DNA from: WJKQ01 sp043810515
GTDB lineage: Bacteria > Patescibacteriota > Gracilibacteria > UBA1369 > LOWO2-01-FULL-3
Direction of reading: 5' to 3'
Length of the DNA stretch: 24,855 nucleotides
NCBI GenBank assembly: GCA_043810515.1
Contig: JBDRNZ010000007.1
Location: 1 to 24,855, forward strand
The translations under genes and the position numbers were made by a program. Each line of letters opens with the position of its first letter. Within the stretch, counting starts at the first letter, position 1. Positions 15,327 through 22,924 of this stretch are shown piece by piece. The notes under the pieces are model-generated. The model was not told where the DNA came from. It saw nothing but the letters and a program-made list of their open reading frames with translations, and did no database searches.

Positions 15327-16361
15327 ATGAAAACTTTTGAGTTCGACTACAACCTGCCGCGCGGGTTTATTGCGCAATATCCGGCTGAGCCGCGTGACAG
15401 CTCCAAACTTATGATTTTCGATACGAAAAAGAATTCTGTTTCGCATGTTGTTTTTCGTGATCTTGCCGATATTCTTGGCTCGGATGATGTGCTTGTTGTG
15501 AATCGTTCCAAAGTTATTCCCGCAAGAATACTTTTTGACGCTGACGTTGACGCGGGAGTTAAAAAATGTGAAGTGTTTATCCTCAAAAATCTCGGCGGAT
15601 ACAGATATAAAGCTATGGTGAAGCCTGGAAAATTTTTTACAACCGGAAGGAGATTTCGTGTGAATGACGAACTTTTTGGTATGGTGGAGGAGATTTTTGA
15701 TGATGGCACGAGAAATATAAGCTTCAACCGTTCTCCAGAAAAATTTGGCAAGACTCCTCTGCCGCCCTATATAAAAAATACCGACGTAAAATCTTCAAGT
15801 TATCAGACGGTTTATGCAAAAGAAAAAGGCAGTGTTGCTGCTCCAACCGCAGGGCTTCATTTTACGCCTGGGCTTATAGGGGAGCTTAAAAACAAAGGTG
15901 TGAAATTTGAGGAAGTTATTCTGCATGTCGGACGCGGCACTTTTTTGCCGGTTAAATCCGAGGATATTTCCGATCATGTTATGCATGAGGAATGTTATGA
16001 AATTCCGGAGCGGACGGCTTTTGATTTGAATGAAGCCATTAAAAATGGAAAACGGATAACGGCTGTAGGAACGACTTCGGTAAGGGTGCTTGAAAGCTCT
16101 TTTGATTCCAGGAAGGGTTTTGTTCCAAAAACCGGCGAGACTGATATTTTTATTTATCCCGGTGGCCACGACTGGAAATGCGTTGATGCGCTGATTACAA
16201 ATTTTCATCTTCCGAAAAGTACGCTTATTATGCTGGTCGCTTCGTTTCTTGAACATAAAGGTGTTAAAGGTCCGGTAAAGAAGATTCTGGAGCTCTATGA
16301 ACTCGCGAAGGAAAACAATTATCGTTTTTACAGTTTTGGAGATGCCATGTTTATTTTTTGA
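15327..16361 (+). CDS. queA: S-adenosylmethionine:tRNA ribosyltransferase-isomerase
   Basis: QueA transfers and rearranges the ribosyl group of SAM onto 7-aminomethyl-7-deazaguanine in tRNA, making epoxyqueuosine at wobble position 34. The family pattern is complete over 344 residues: FDYNLPRGFIAQYPAEPRD at the start, then GKTPLPPYI, YQTVYAKEKGSVAAPTAGLHF, HVGRGTFLPV and TNFHLPKSTLIMLV. The usual NDTxVIPAR is NRSKVIPAR here. No tgt or other queuosine gene is in the window. It follows the phosphatase by nine bases in the same transcription unit. A GGAAGGA lies about 13 bases before the ATG, a loose Shine-Dalgarno. Its stop overlaps the convergent ligase gene by 11 bases. Confidence 0.96.
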   Translation: MKTFEFDYNLPRGFIAQYPAEPRDSSKLMIFDTKKNSVSHVVFRDLADILGSDDVLVVNRSKVIPARILFDADVDAGVKKCEVFILKNLGGYRYKAMVKPGKFFTTGRRFRVNDELFGMVEEIFDDGTRNISFNRSPEKFGKTPLPPYIKNTDVKSSSYQTVYAKEKGSVAAPTAGLHFTPGLIGELKNKGVKFEEVILHVGRGTFLPVKSEDISDHVMHEECYEIPERTAFDLNEAIKNGKRITAVGTTSVRVLESSFDSRKGFVPKTGETDIFIYPGGHDWKCVDALITNFHLPKSTLIMLVASFLEHKGVKGPVKKILELYELAKENNYRFYSFGDAMFIF

Positions 16362-18738
16362 TCCACTCCGGAAGGATTCTTGGCTCAACAATTCCCGGAA
16401 TATTCTTTATTTTTTCGAAGTCTTTTATGTTGAATTTTCCAATATAAAGGTCTTTTAGGTTTCCTCCTTTTTCCACGAATTCACTCACTTCCCGGTATCC
16501 CCTGAAGTATATAAAATCTTTCGTAAAAGCTCCCGATTTTCCGGTGTCAAAAAGTCCTCTTTTTGATTTGAGAGCTGCTCTGTAGGCCAATTCTTTGGAA
16601 AGGCCGTATTCCATTATTCTGTCAAAAATTTCCACAAATGAGCCTTTTAGCGCCTGATCCAGCGCAATGACCTGAATCAAAGCTTTGTAACTGAGCGGAG
16701 TATGTCTTTGTTTTTCGACATTGTAAATCGCCAGTCCTTCCTGAGTTATAAGATAATCCGAGAGTCCGCGGTTGAATATTTCGTAAGGCTGATTTTTCCC
16801 GTTTTCCGCGGTCAGTATATGGGTTTCGATTTCGTGAACGATGAGGGATTTTATTCTTTCATTTGTAAATGCTGCGTCTTTATGAATAAACAGGCGATTG
16901 TTTTTGCCGGCTACGCAATCCGCCACCATACTTTCTTTTATTTTAACTTTCCATTCTTTCAGTCCGTATTTTTTAAAAACTTCCTCGAAAGCTGTTTTGG
17001 CGTCTTCCGCGCCGTACAATGCCGGTTCTTTTTGTATTGAAGATATATCCATTTCTTTCAGCATTTTGTCGCACATGTCGACTTCCACCTCGTTCGGTCT
17101 GCCAAAAAGTTTTATTGAAATCTCCGTAAAGTTTTCTTCGCCTATTGCTTCCAGAAGATCTATTTTATTTGAAATTTCATGTTTTTTTTCTTCGAATATT
17201 TTTCCGAGCGGCGAATCGTCTGTTTCGATTTTTCCCAATTTATCGATAAGCTCCATCGGATCGAATTTTAATTTTGGGTATTCCAGCTGCGGATTTTGGG
17301 ATGGATTTTTGAAGAATTTTTCTCTTTCGCTTTCAAGATTGGTCGGTCTCAGGTGGTACAACAGTTTTAGTTTATTATCGATTTGCAGAAGCTGCTGATC
17401 TATTTCATGGAAATTTATTTTTCCGTGAACTGGAGCGGTTTCTTCCTGTTTTATTTTTGTTTCTTTCTTGTTTGTTTTTCCTGTAATCTGGCTCGCGTCC
17501 ACAAGAAAGTCCTGTAAATCCCTGCTTCCAACTATCATTTTGTATTTTTTGCTCGGAATTTTTTCAACATCCACAACCGTCTGGATTCTTTTGTTTCTTA
17601 TCGCAAATTTTAGCTTGAGGGTGGATTTTTCATCGTCATAGTCTTTTGTGTTTTCCAGTAAACCGGCCCTCAGAGCTGTTTCTTCGTCAATAGTGCTTCT
17701 TTCTTCCCCCGTATCCATTTTTCCAAGTATTTTAAAAACTCCTTTTTTCTGAATAACCTCAATCTCTTCTTCCGCACTTACAACTTCTTTTCCCGAAAGC
17801 TGGGCGATTTCTTTTTCCAGTGTGTTTCCAAACATATCTTTCGCAATTCTTACGCCCTTTGTCGGGCTCGTAACTTTTACGCCTTCGATTCTTTCAAGTC
17901 TTCTTCTCAATGGCGCAAGATTTGCTATTTGTACGCCAAGTCCTGCCCGTGCGTTCAATTCCAGAACTACCGGTCCGGAATTTTTATCGATTCCTATGTC
18001 CGCGGCAAGGTATCCGAGGTTTGTGATAAGCTGCGTTTTTGATGCGATCAATAAAATCTCGTTCCAGTACGGAATTTTTATTCCTTTTATTTTACCCAGG
18101 CCGTCCGGCAATTCATCTATAATCCTGTTTTTGTAGGCTATGTGCGTGGTTTCGCCTTTCGCTATATCTATTCCAACCCCAACTGCGCCCTGATGCAGAT
18201 TTGCTTTACCTTTCGATTCCTTTGTCGGGAGCCTCAGCATTGCCATTACAGGTATCAGATTGTGAACTACGACTCTTATATCCGGCAAGCCTTCGTAAGA
18301 ATATTTTCCGACCCTTTCATCGGATTCTATGTATTGTTCAAAAAACGCGCTGTCTCCGATGTTTGAAATCGAAAACCGGCCGTCGAGGATGTCCATTATG
18401 TGATCTTTTAGTTCGATTTTGTTGATTTTGCCTCCGCCGGCCGTTATCCATTCGCCGTCTTTTTTTCCGACAATTGGGATAATTCCCTCTCCGCCGTAGC
18501 CATGATTCGGTTTTACGACAAATTTTGAGGGAAGGGTGTTGAAGTCGAATTTTTCAAATTCCTCGATGGTTCTTATTATTCCGTATAATTTTGGAACCGG
18601 AATATCTCTGGCGGCCAAAAATTGCTTTGTTTTAATCTTGTCATCGGCAAGCTTTATCTCTTTCTTTTTGTTATACGGGCGGATATATAAAAGATTTCTT
18701 GCGTTTATGCCCAATATTCCTTTGTTTTTGAAAAACAT
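16351..18738 (-). CDS. Three-domain protein: RimK-like ATP-grasp ligase, retropepsin-like domain, DUF1704 zinc peptidase
   Basis: This 795-residue protein fuses three enzyme-like domains. Residues 1-315 are an ATP-grasp ligase of the alpha-L-glutamate ligase-like type: ADDKIKTKQFL, VVKPNHGYGGEGI, LPDIRVVVHN, KANLHQGAVGVGIDI and the metal motif VLELNARAGLGVQ. Residues about 325-418 match the retropepsin-like family often paired with RimK (PF05618): KMDTGEERSTIDEETA with D342 in the DTG, then IVGSRDLQDFLVD. Residues about 440-790 are DUF1704, a zinc peptidase family: HEIETH (H635, E636, H640) and QEGLA (666-670). DUF1704 includes the vertebrate tubulin tyrosine carboxypeptidases (MATCAP). Expected activity: joining and removing amino acids at peptide ends. 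The gene starts one base after the 7TM gene stop. Substrate unknown. Confidence 0.87.
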   Translation of the reverse strand: MFFKNKGILGINARNLLYIRPYNKKKEIKLADDKIKTKQFLAARDIPVPKLYGIIRTIEEFEKFDFNTLPSKFVVKPNHGYGGEGIIPIVGKKDGEWITAGGGKINKIELKDHIMDILDGRFSISNIGDSAFFEQYIESDERVGKYSYEGLPDIRVVVHNLIPVMAMLRLPTKESKGKANLHQGAVGVGIDIAKGETTHIAYKNRIIDELPDGLGKIKGIKIPYWNEILLIASKTQLITNLGYLAADIGIDKNSGPVVLELNARAGLGVQIANLAPLRRRLERIEGVKVTSPTKGVRIAKDMFGNTLEKEIAQLSGKEVVSAEEEIEVIQKKGVFKILGKMDTGEERSTIDEETALRAGLLENTKDYDDEKSTLKLKFAIRNKRIQTVVDVEKIPSKKYKMIVGSRDLQDFLVDASQITGKTNKKETKIKQEETAPVHGKINFHEIDQQLLQIDNKLKLLYHLRPTNLESEREKFFKNPSQNPQLEYPKLKFDPMELIDKLGKIETDDSPLGKIFEEKKHEISNKIDLLEAIGEENFTEISIKLFGRPNEVEVDMCDKMLKEMDISSIQKEPALYGAEDAKTAFEEVFKKYGLKEWKVKIKESMVADCVAGKNNRLFIHKDAAFTNERIKSLIVHEIETHILTAENGKNQPYEIFNRGLSDYLITQEGLAIYNVEKQRHTPLSYKALIQVIALDQALKGSFVEIFDRIMEYGLSKELAYRAALKSKRGLFDTGKSGAFTKDFIYFRGYREVSEFVEKGGNLKDLYIGKFNIKDFEKIKNIPGIVEPRILPEWIKK

Positions 18739-18739
18739 A

Positions 18740-20305
18740 TTATTCTTCTTCTATGTGTCTTAATACTTCGCGGAATCGTACTTTTTCCAAAATCCTGAGT
18801 CCGCTCCATTTTCCAAGCAAAATATTTATTATTATCAATAAAAGAACCGTTTCCGGATACGACATTATCATATTTTTTATGAATTCGAATTTAAACGCAA
18901 CGAAACCGAGGTCAACTTCCCCGCCTACCACGAAATAAGCAAGCAGCGAGACGAAAACTGTTGCCGCCATTAAAATCGAGGCTGACGAAAGACCTTTTTC
19001 GGTCTGAACGCCTACGAATTTTTCTACAAGAGTGCTTAAAATCAGCATTGGAAAAATCGCGATTGAAAGGAATTCGGCATCAAACAAATGGAGGTAGACG
19101 CTGGCAATTATTATCAGGAAAAGCGTTAGAGAAACTATAGTTAGAACGACGGCCATTTTAGGGACGTAGAGCATCCTGACTTTCCTTAAGAGCAGTCTCA
19201 TGAGCGCGCCAACCGAAATTGCTGCCGCGAGTGTCAATAAACCGGCATGCATTCCTATTATCAAAAAAGAAAGAGTTATGATAGACGGTGTGTATATGCC
19301 GAATGTTGTGATTCCAATGATCTGTTTCATGAATGCGACAACCGTCGCGATTACCGGCAGAAGCAGAAGCAGCACTATTATGTTGTCCGGAACCCCCGTG
19401 TTTACAAGCAGGTTTACGAAATAGGACATAAAATTCCATGGAAGCAGTCTGCCTGTTTTTTCTGTAATAACTTTGTACTCGTAGCCGCCTTTTTGAAGTG
19501 TGTTTATGAATTCTTCCTCGTCCTGGCTTTCAATCGCGGGATAAATAACGGCTTCCTTTGCCACTATTATACTGTGCGGCTGAATAATTTCGAACTGCCG
19601 CTGAATTCTATTGACGTTTCGGTCGATACTGCTCTCAAGGACTGTTATGTTTTTTTGAGAGAAATTCGTGGTGATTTTTTTCTGATTGCTTTGTATATAT
19701 CTCGACAGCGAGTTTAAGCCTGCGTTCTCTTTCGTCCATATTATTATCTGATTTGCTTTCTGGATGCTTGAGGATTCTTCTGTCATTTTTTTCGTGAGGA
19801 TTTCTTCGGAAATGAATTCCGTGCTGCTGCCGAAACTTTCAAGAAGTTTTATGTATACACCCTGTTTTTCCGCGAAATTTTTTATAATTTCAATACGATC
19901 CTTCACCTCGGTCTGGTCCGATACGAGCACTATGAGTTTTCGGTATCCAAAAACCTCCATCTCGGTTGTCGAAGCGTCCTGTCCGTCGTTTATAGTCAGC
20001 GTTACCATATAACTGCCCGGATCTTTATATGCGTGCAGAACTTCCAGTCCTTCGTTTCTGTTTCCGTCTCCAAAATCCCATTCATATTTTATTTCCCTTT
20101 CCGGATTTGGAATGAATGAAAGTGATGCGTCGAAAATTGTGCTTTTTTGAGCTTCTATGGCTTCGTCCGCGTTTATAACCGCCTGGAGATAGCTTGCCGA
20201 TTCCTGAGAATCAACGCTTTGGGCAAGCGTAAGACCTGCAATTTGTATTATTCCTAAAAAAATCAGTCCTGATACAATCAGTATTTTTTTGAACATATTT
20301 TTCAT
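18740..20305 (-). CDS. PKD-domain protein fused to a 7TM (transglutaminase-associated) membrane domain
   Basis: After a signal peptide (1-29), residues about 45-120 form a PKD domain (YEWDFGDGNRNEG, HAYKDPGSYMVTLTINDGQ). Residues 122-285 form an alpha/beta-looking region, and 305-510 contain seven helices matching the 7TM_transglut family. The signature stretches are GITTFGIYTPSIITLSF, VRMLYVPKMAVVLTIV, IFPMLILSTLVEKF and LLGKWSGLRILEKVRFREVL. Relatives normally have an inactive transglutaminase-like domain outside the membrane and sit beside an ATP-grasp ligase; here the ligase gene follows one base after the stop. I see no transglutaminase Cys-His-Asp set, so PKD plus an unassigned domain seems to take its place. 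Probable role: membrane receptor or scaffold for the ligase product or substrate (inference). Confidence 0.84.
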   Translation of the reverse strand: MKNMFKKILIVSGLIFLGIIQIAGLTLAQSVDSQESASYLQAVINADEAIEAQKSTIFDASLSFIPNPEREIKYEWDFGDGNRNEGLEVLHAYKDPGSYMVTLTINDGQDASTTEMEVFGYRKLIVLVSDQTEVKDRIEIIKNFAEKQGVYIKLLESFGSSTEFISEEILTKKMTEESSSIQKANQIIIWTKENAGLNSLSRYIQSNQKKITTNFSQKNITVLESSIDRNVNRIQRQFEIIQPHSIIVAKEAVIYPAIESQDEEEFINTLQKGGYEYKVITEKTGRLLPWNFMSYFVNLLVNTGVPDNIIVLLLLLPVIATVVAFMKQIIGITTFGIYTPSIITLSFLIIGMHAGLLTLAAAISVGALMRLLLRKVRMLYVPKMAVVLTIVSLTLFLIIIASVYLHLFDAEFLSIAIFPMLILSTLVEKFVGVQTEKGLSSASILMAATVFVSLLAYFVVGGEVDLGFVAFKFEFIKNMIMSYPETVLLLIIINILLGKWSGLRILEKVRFREVLRHIEEE

Positions 20306-20391
20306 TTAACAGGGGCAAGATTATCAAAATACCGGCATATTTACCAGAACTTTATTTACTTGACGTAATGTGGTTATTATGGGGTAGGGCG

Positions 20392-20420
20392 TTGAAGAAA
20401 AGTCGGTTTTAAGGTATTAT
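20392..20420 (+). promoter_or_regulatory. Sigma70-type promoter for the surface protein
   Basis: TTGAAG (20392-20397), 17 bases, TATTAT (20415-20420). Start expected near 20427, with an A-rich leader of about 27 bases and no Shine-Dalgarno. The 148-base gap is divergent; on the other strand only a weak candidate for the 7TM gene is visible (GATAAT, plus-strand 20320-20325, with a poor -35). Confidence 0.55.
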
Positions 20421-20453
20421 AGTAAGACTAAAAAAACACAAAAACAAAAATAA

Positions 20454-22598
20454 ATGCGCGGATTTGTATCAAAAATTGTTCTCAGTTTTATATCCTTCAT
20501 GGTTTTTGGAGGCGTGGTTTGTGCTGCGCAGGAGGCGGCTTATGCGCAGCTTGAGGCTTATGGCCTGAATACCGTTGCGGGCTACGATACTTATTTGCGA
20601 ACTTCAAAGACTTCTCCGGGTGTTTCCGTCGTTTTTGATGTTACAAATCCGGCTGGTGAAAAGTCCTCCGTGACTGCCGTGACGAATGTCAACGGTGTGG
20701 CACAGGCGGAGTTTTCGGATTATTACACCGGTAAGGCCGGTGATTACAGTGTTTCAGTAAAACCCGAAAATGGATCTTCAAACGGACGGGTAAATACTTT
20801 CAGGGTTTATCCCGGCGCGCCTTCGGAAAACGCTTCTAAGGTTTCTCCGGCCGATCAGGTTGTGAGATCTTCGGGCGACAGCGCTTTTATAGCGGTTACT
20901 CTTGTTGATGATTTTGAAAATGCTGTTTCCGATCATCTTATTAAGCTTATTTCAAGTTCAGACGAAACAAGCATGGAACTTACTTCCGATTCGGAATATA
21001 CAGACGCGGATGGAAAGGTTGTTTTTAAAGTTTCTTCGAAAACTGCCGGATCCGTAACTTACAGCGCTTATGACGCGACTGCTGATAAAGTTTTGACGTC
21101 TCGCGCAAAGGTTGCGTATTTTAATTCAGGCGAAGCTGTTTTTACAAATGCTGTTCCTGAAAAATATGCTTATGCGGCTTTTGGTAACGGAAGTTTTTCC
21201 GTGGATCATTTTGCATTTGAAGATATCCCCTCTTCCATATCTGTCGGCGATAGCGTTACTTTTACGATTACGGCTTATGATGTTTCGGATCAACCTGTCG
21301 TTAATTATACCGGCACCGTGAGGTTTGCTCTTTTAAGTGAAAATTCCGCTTATGTTCAACTGCCGGAGGATTATACTTTTACAACTTCGGATGTTGGTAC
21401 TCATACATTTAGTCTTGCAATGACTTTTCTTCAGTCCGGAGATTATGATGTTGCCGTTGTTGATCTGGAAGATTCTTCGGTTTTTGGGGAATATAACTTT
21501 ACGATTGCGGAAGGTGGAGGTTCTCCTGTCGCAACGGGCGGTATAACGATAACGAATCCCGTTCCAGGTACGTACAGTAATAACGTTCAGGTTATAAGCG
21601 GTAGCGCGATGCCCGGAACTCAGTTGAAAATTTTTGATAACGATATTGAAATAGCTTCAGTTCTAACGAATGCTTCCGGTGCTTTTTCGTACACAACAAG
21701 CGCTATGCCTGACGGAATGCATAATATTTACGTTGCTGCTGTGAACGAAGTCGGTACGATAATTTCGACCAGCAATACAATCAGCGTAAATATCGACACT
21801 TCGGCGCCCACTCTTACAAATGTTGTTTTTGAACCAAGCGACAAGGTGGATCCCGCAGCAAATGTGACTGTTAAATTATATACGGAGGACGATCTTGCTT
21901 CGGCTACTGTTCTTTTTGCGGAAAATCTTTATGATCTTGCGAAAAATCCGGCCGGATATTATGAAACATCTTTTACCGCTCCGATTGAATTCGGCCAATA
22001 CCCGCTAACTTTCATAGTAGTTGATCAGCTTGGAAACGAATCGCGTTTTGAGAATTATACTTCTCTTACGGTTGGTGTTGTGCCGGGACAAGGCGGTGGT
22101 GTTGCTGATGTTACCGGTCTAAACGCTGTGTCAGCCGATCATCGGGTTACTTTAAACTGGACGGCTCCAACATTCTCAACAAATCCTGTTGTGAATTTTA
22201 GAGTTTATTACGGTCTGTCGCCAAATCAGCTTACGGAAGCCGTGGATACTTTTACCGCTTCCACAACCTGGTATGTTCCAAATCTAAAAAATGGTGTCCA
22301 ATATTATTTCGCCGTTGTTGCCGTTGATGGCCAGGGCAATATCAGTCCGCATTTTAGCAATATCGTGCCCGCTATTCCGGGACCTGCCGTGGCTGAGGTT
22401 TCTTCCCCCGATGTTCAGCTCGGTACAGCCGGAGAAGAGGTTATTTCCGGAATGACGACAGATGTAAGCGAGACCGGTCCGGAAGTTATGTGGATTTTGC
22501 TTATCGCCGCTTTGGGCGGTATGTTTTACAGCCAGACTTCAAAACGCAGTAGTGCAATTCGTGAAAATTCAGGACGTGAGCATGATTTGTTTAAATAG
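20454..22598 (+). CDS. Large secreted/surface protein with Ig-like and fibronectin III domains
   Basis: The 714-residue protein has a signal peptide (about 1-25, ending VVCAA), then a series of beta-sandwich domains. Two N-terminal units look like invasin-type Big_1 repeats (about 35-120 and 128-215; NVNGVAQAEFSDY, TDADGKVVFKV). A third is near 245-350, a bacterial Ig domain near 360-445 (GSAMPGTQLKIFDN, MPDGMHNIYVAAVN), another near 450-535, and an FN3 domain near 545-640 (VTGLNAVSADHRVTLNW, GVQYYFAVVAVD). A membrane helix (about 678-692) after SETGPE and a basic tail anchor it with the bulk outside. No enzyme motif is seen, so a structural or adhesive role is likely. It is divergent from the 7TM/ligase pair. 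Confidence 0.85.
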   Translation: MRGFVSKIVLSFISFMVFGGVVCAAQEAAYAQLEAYGLNTVAGYDTYLRTSKTSPGVSVVFDVTNPAGEKSSVTAVTNVNGVAQAEFSDYYTGKAGDYSVSVKPENGSSNGRVNTFRVYPGAPSENASKVSPADQVVRSSGDSAFIAVTLVDDFENAVSDHLIKLISSSDETSMELTSDSEYTDADGKVVFKVSSKTAGSVTYSAYDATADKVLTSRAKVAYFNSGEAVFTNAVPEKYAYAAFGNGSFSVDHFAFEDIPSSISVGDSVTFTITAYDVSDQPVVNYTGTVRFALLSENSAYVQLPEDYTFTTSDVGTHTFSLAMTFLQSGDYDVAVVDLEDSSVFGEYNFTIAEGGGSPVATGGITITNPVPGTYSNNVQVISGSAMPGTQLKIFDNDIEIASVLTNASGAFSYTTSAMPDGMHNIYVAAVNEVGTIISTSNTISVNIDTSAPTLTNVVFEPSDKVDPAANVTVKLYTEDDLASATVLFAENLYDLAKNPAGYYETSFTAPIEFGQYPLTFIVVDQLGNESRFENYTSLTVGVVPGQGGGVADVTGLNAVSADHRVTLNWTAPTFSTNPVVNFRVYYGLSPNQLTEAVDTFTASTTWYVPNLKNGVQYYFAVVAVDGQGNISPHFSNIVPAIPGPAVAEVSSPDVQLGTAGEEVISGMTTDVSETGPEVMWILLIAALGGMFYSQTSKRSSAIRENSGREHDLFK

Positions 22599-22615
22599 CA
22601 GGATTTTGTTAATAT
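22587..22615 (+). promoter_or_regulatory. Candidate yggT promoter, probably leaderless, within an inverted repeat
   Basis: TTGTTT (22587-22592), 17 bases, TAATAT (22610-22615), then six bases to ATG 22622, so the start site would be the A of the start codon. An imperfect inverted repeat (GCAGGAT at 22598-22604, ATCCCTGC at 22614-22621) surrounds the -10 box and ends at the ATG. It could be an operator or just a small hairpin. Confidence 0.38.
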
Positions 22616-22621
22616 CCCTGC

Positions 22622-22912
22622 ATGGATAAAGTTGCTGTTATAGCTTTTCTGATACAATTTGTTGTTGTTCTGGGAAATTTGCTGACTTACGCGATTATCG
22701 GACGGGTGATTGTTTCGTGGATGAGAATGGGCAAGGCCGGACCGCCCGGACGTTTTTCGCAGGTTATTATCGACGTAACAAATCCTATCATTTCACTTGT
22801 TCGCCGGCTTCCGCATAAAATAGGAATGTTTGATCTTTCGCCGATAATTGCTCTATTGGCTATCGAGCTTTTATCTGCCGGCATAATCGCTCTATTGACC
22901 AGCCTTGTATAA
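22622..22912 (+). CDS. YggT family membrane protein
   Basis: The 96-residue protein has two hydrophobic regions (about 5-32 and 73-95) separated by the YggT core: GRVIVSWMRMG, then FSQVIIDVTNPIISLVRRLPHKIG. YggT proteins are small membrane proteins found near cell-division or envelope genes in many bacteria and in chloroplasts; no reaction is established. Length fits a single YggT unit. It stands 23 bases after the surface protein gene and 12 bases before cysS, and may have its own promoter. Confidence 0.88.
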   Translation: MDKVAVIAFLIQFVVVLGNLLTYAIIGRVIVSWMRMGKAGPPGRFSQVIIDVTNPIISLVRRLPHKIGMFDLSPIIALLAIELLSAGIIALLTSLV

Positions 22913-22924
22913 ATTTCCCTGAAA

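Noticed and set aside
14586..15446. Long open frame of 286 codons on the minus strand
   Set aside because: It lies entirely opposite the PP2C gene and the start of queA, is rich in His, Asn, Ile and Arg with no family pattern, and the plus-strand genes are secure.
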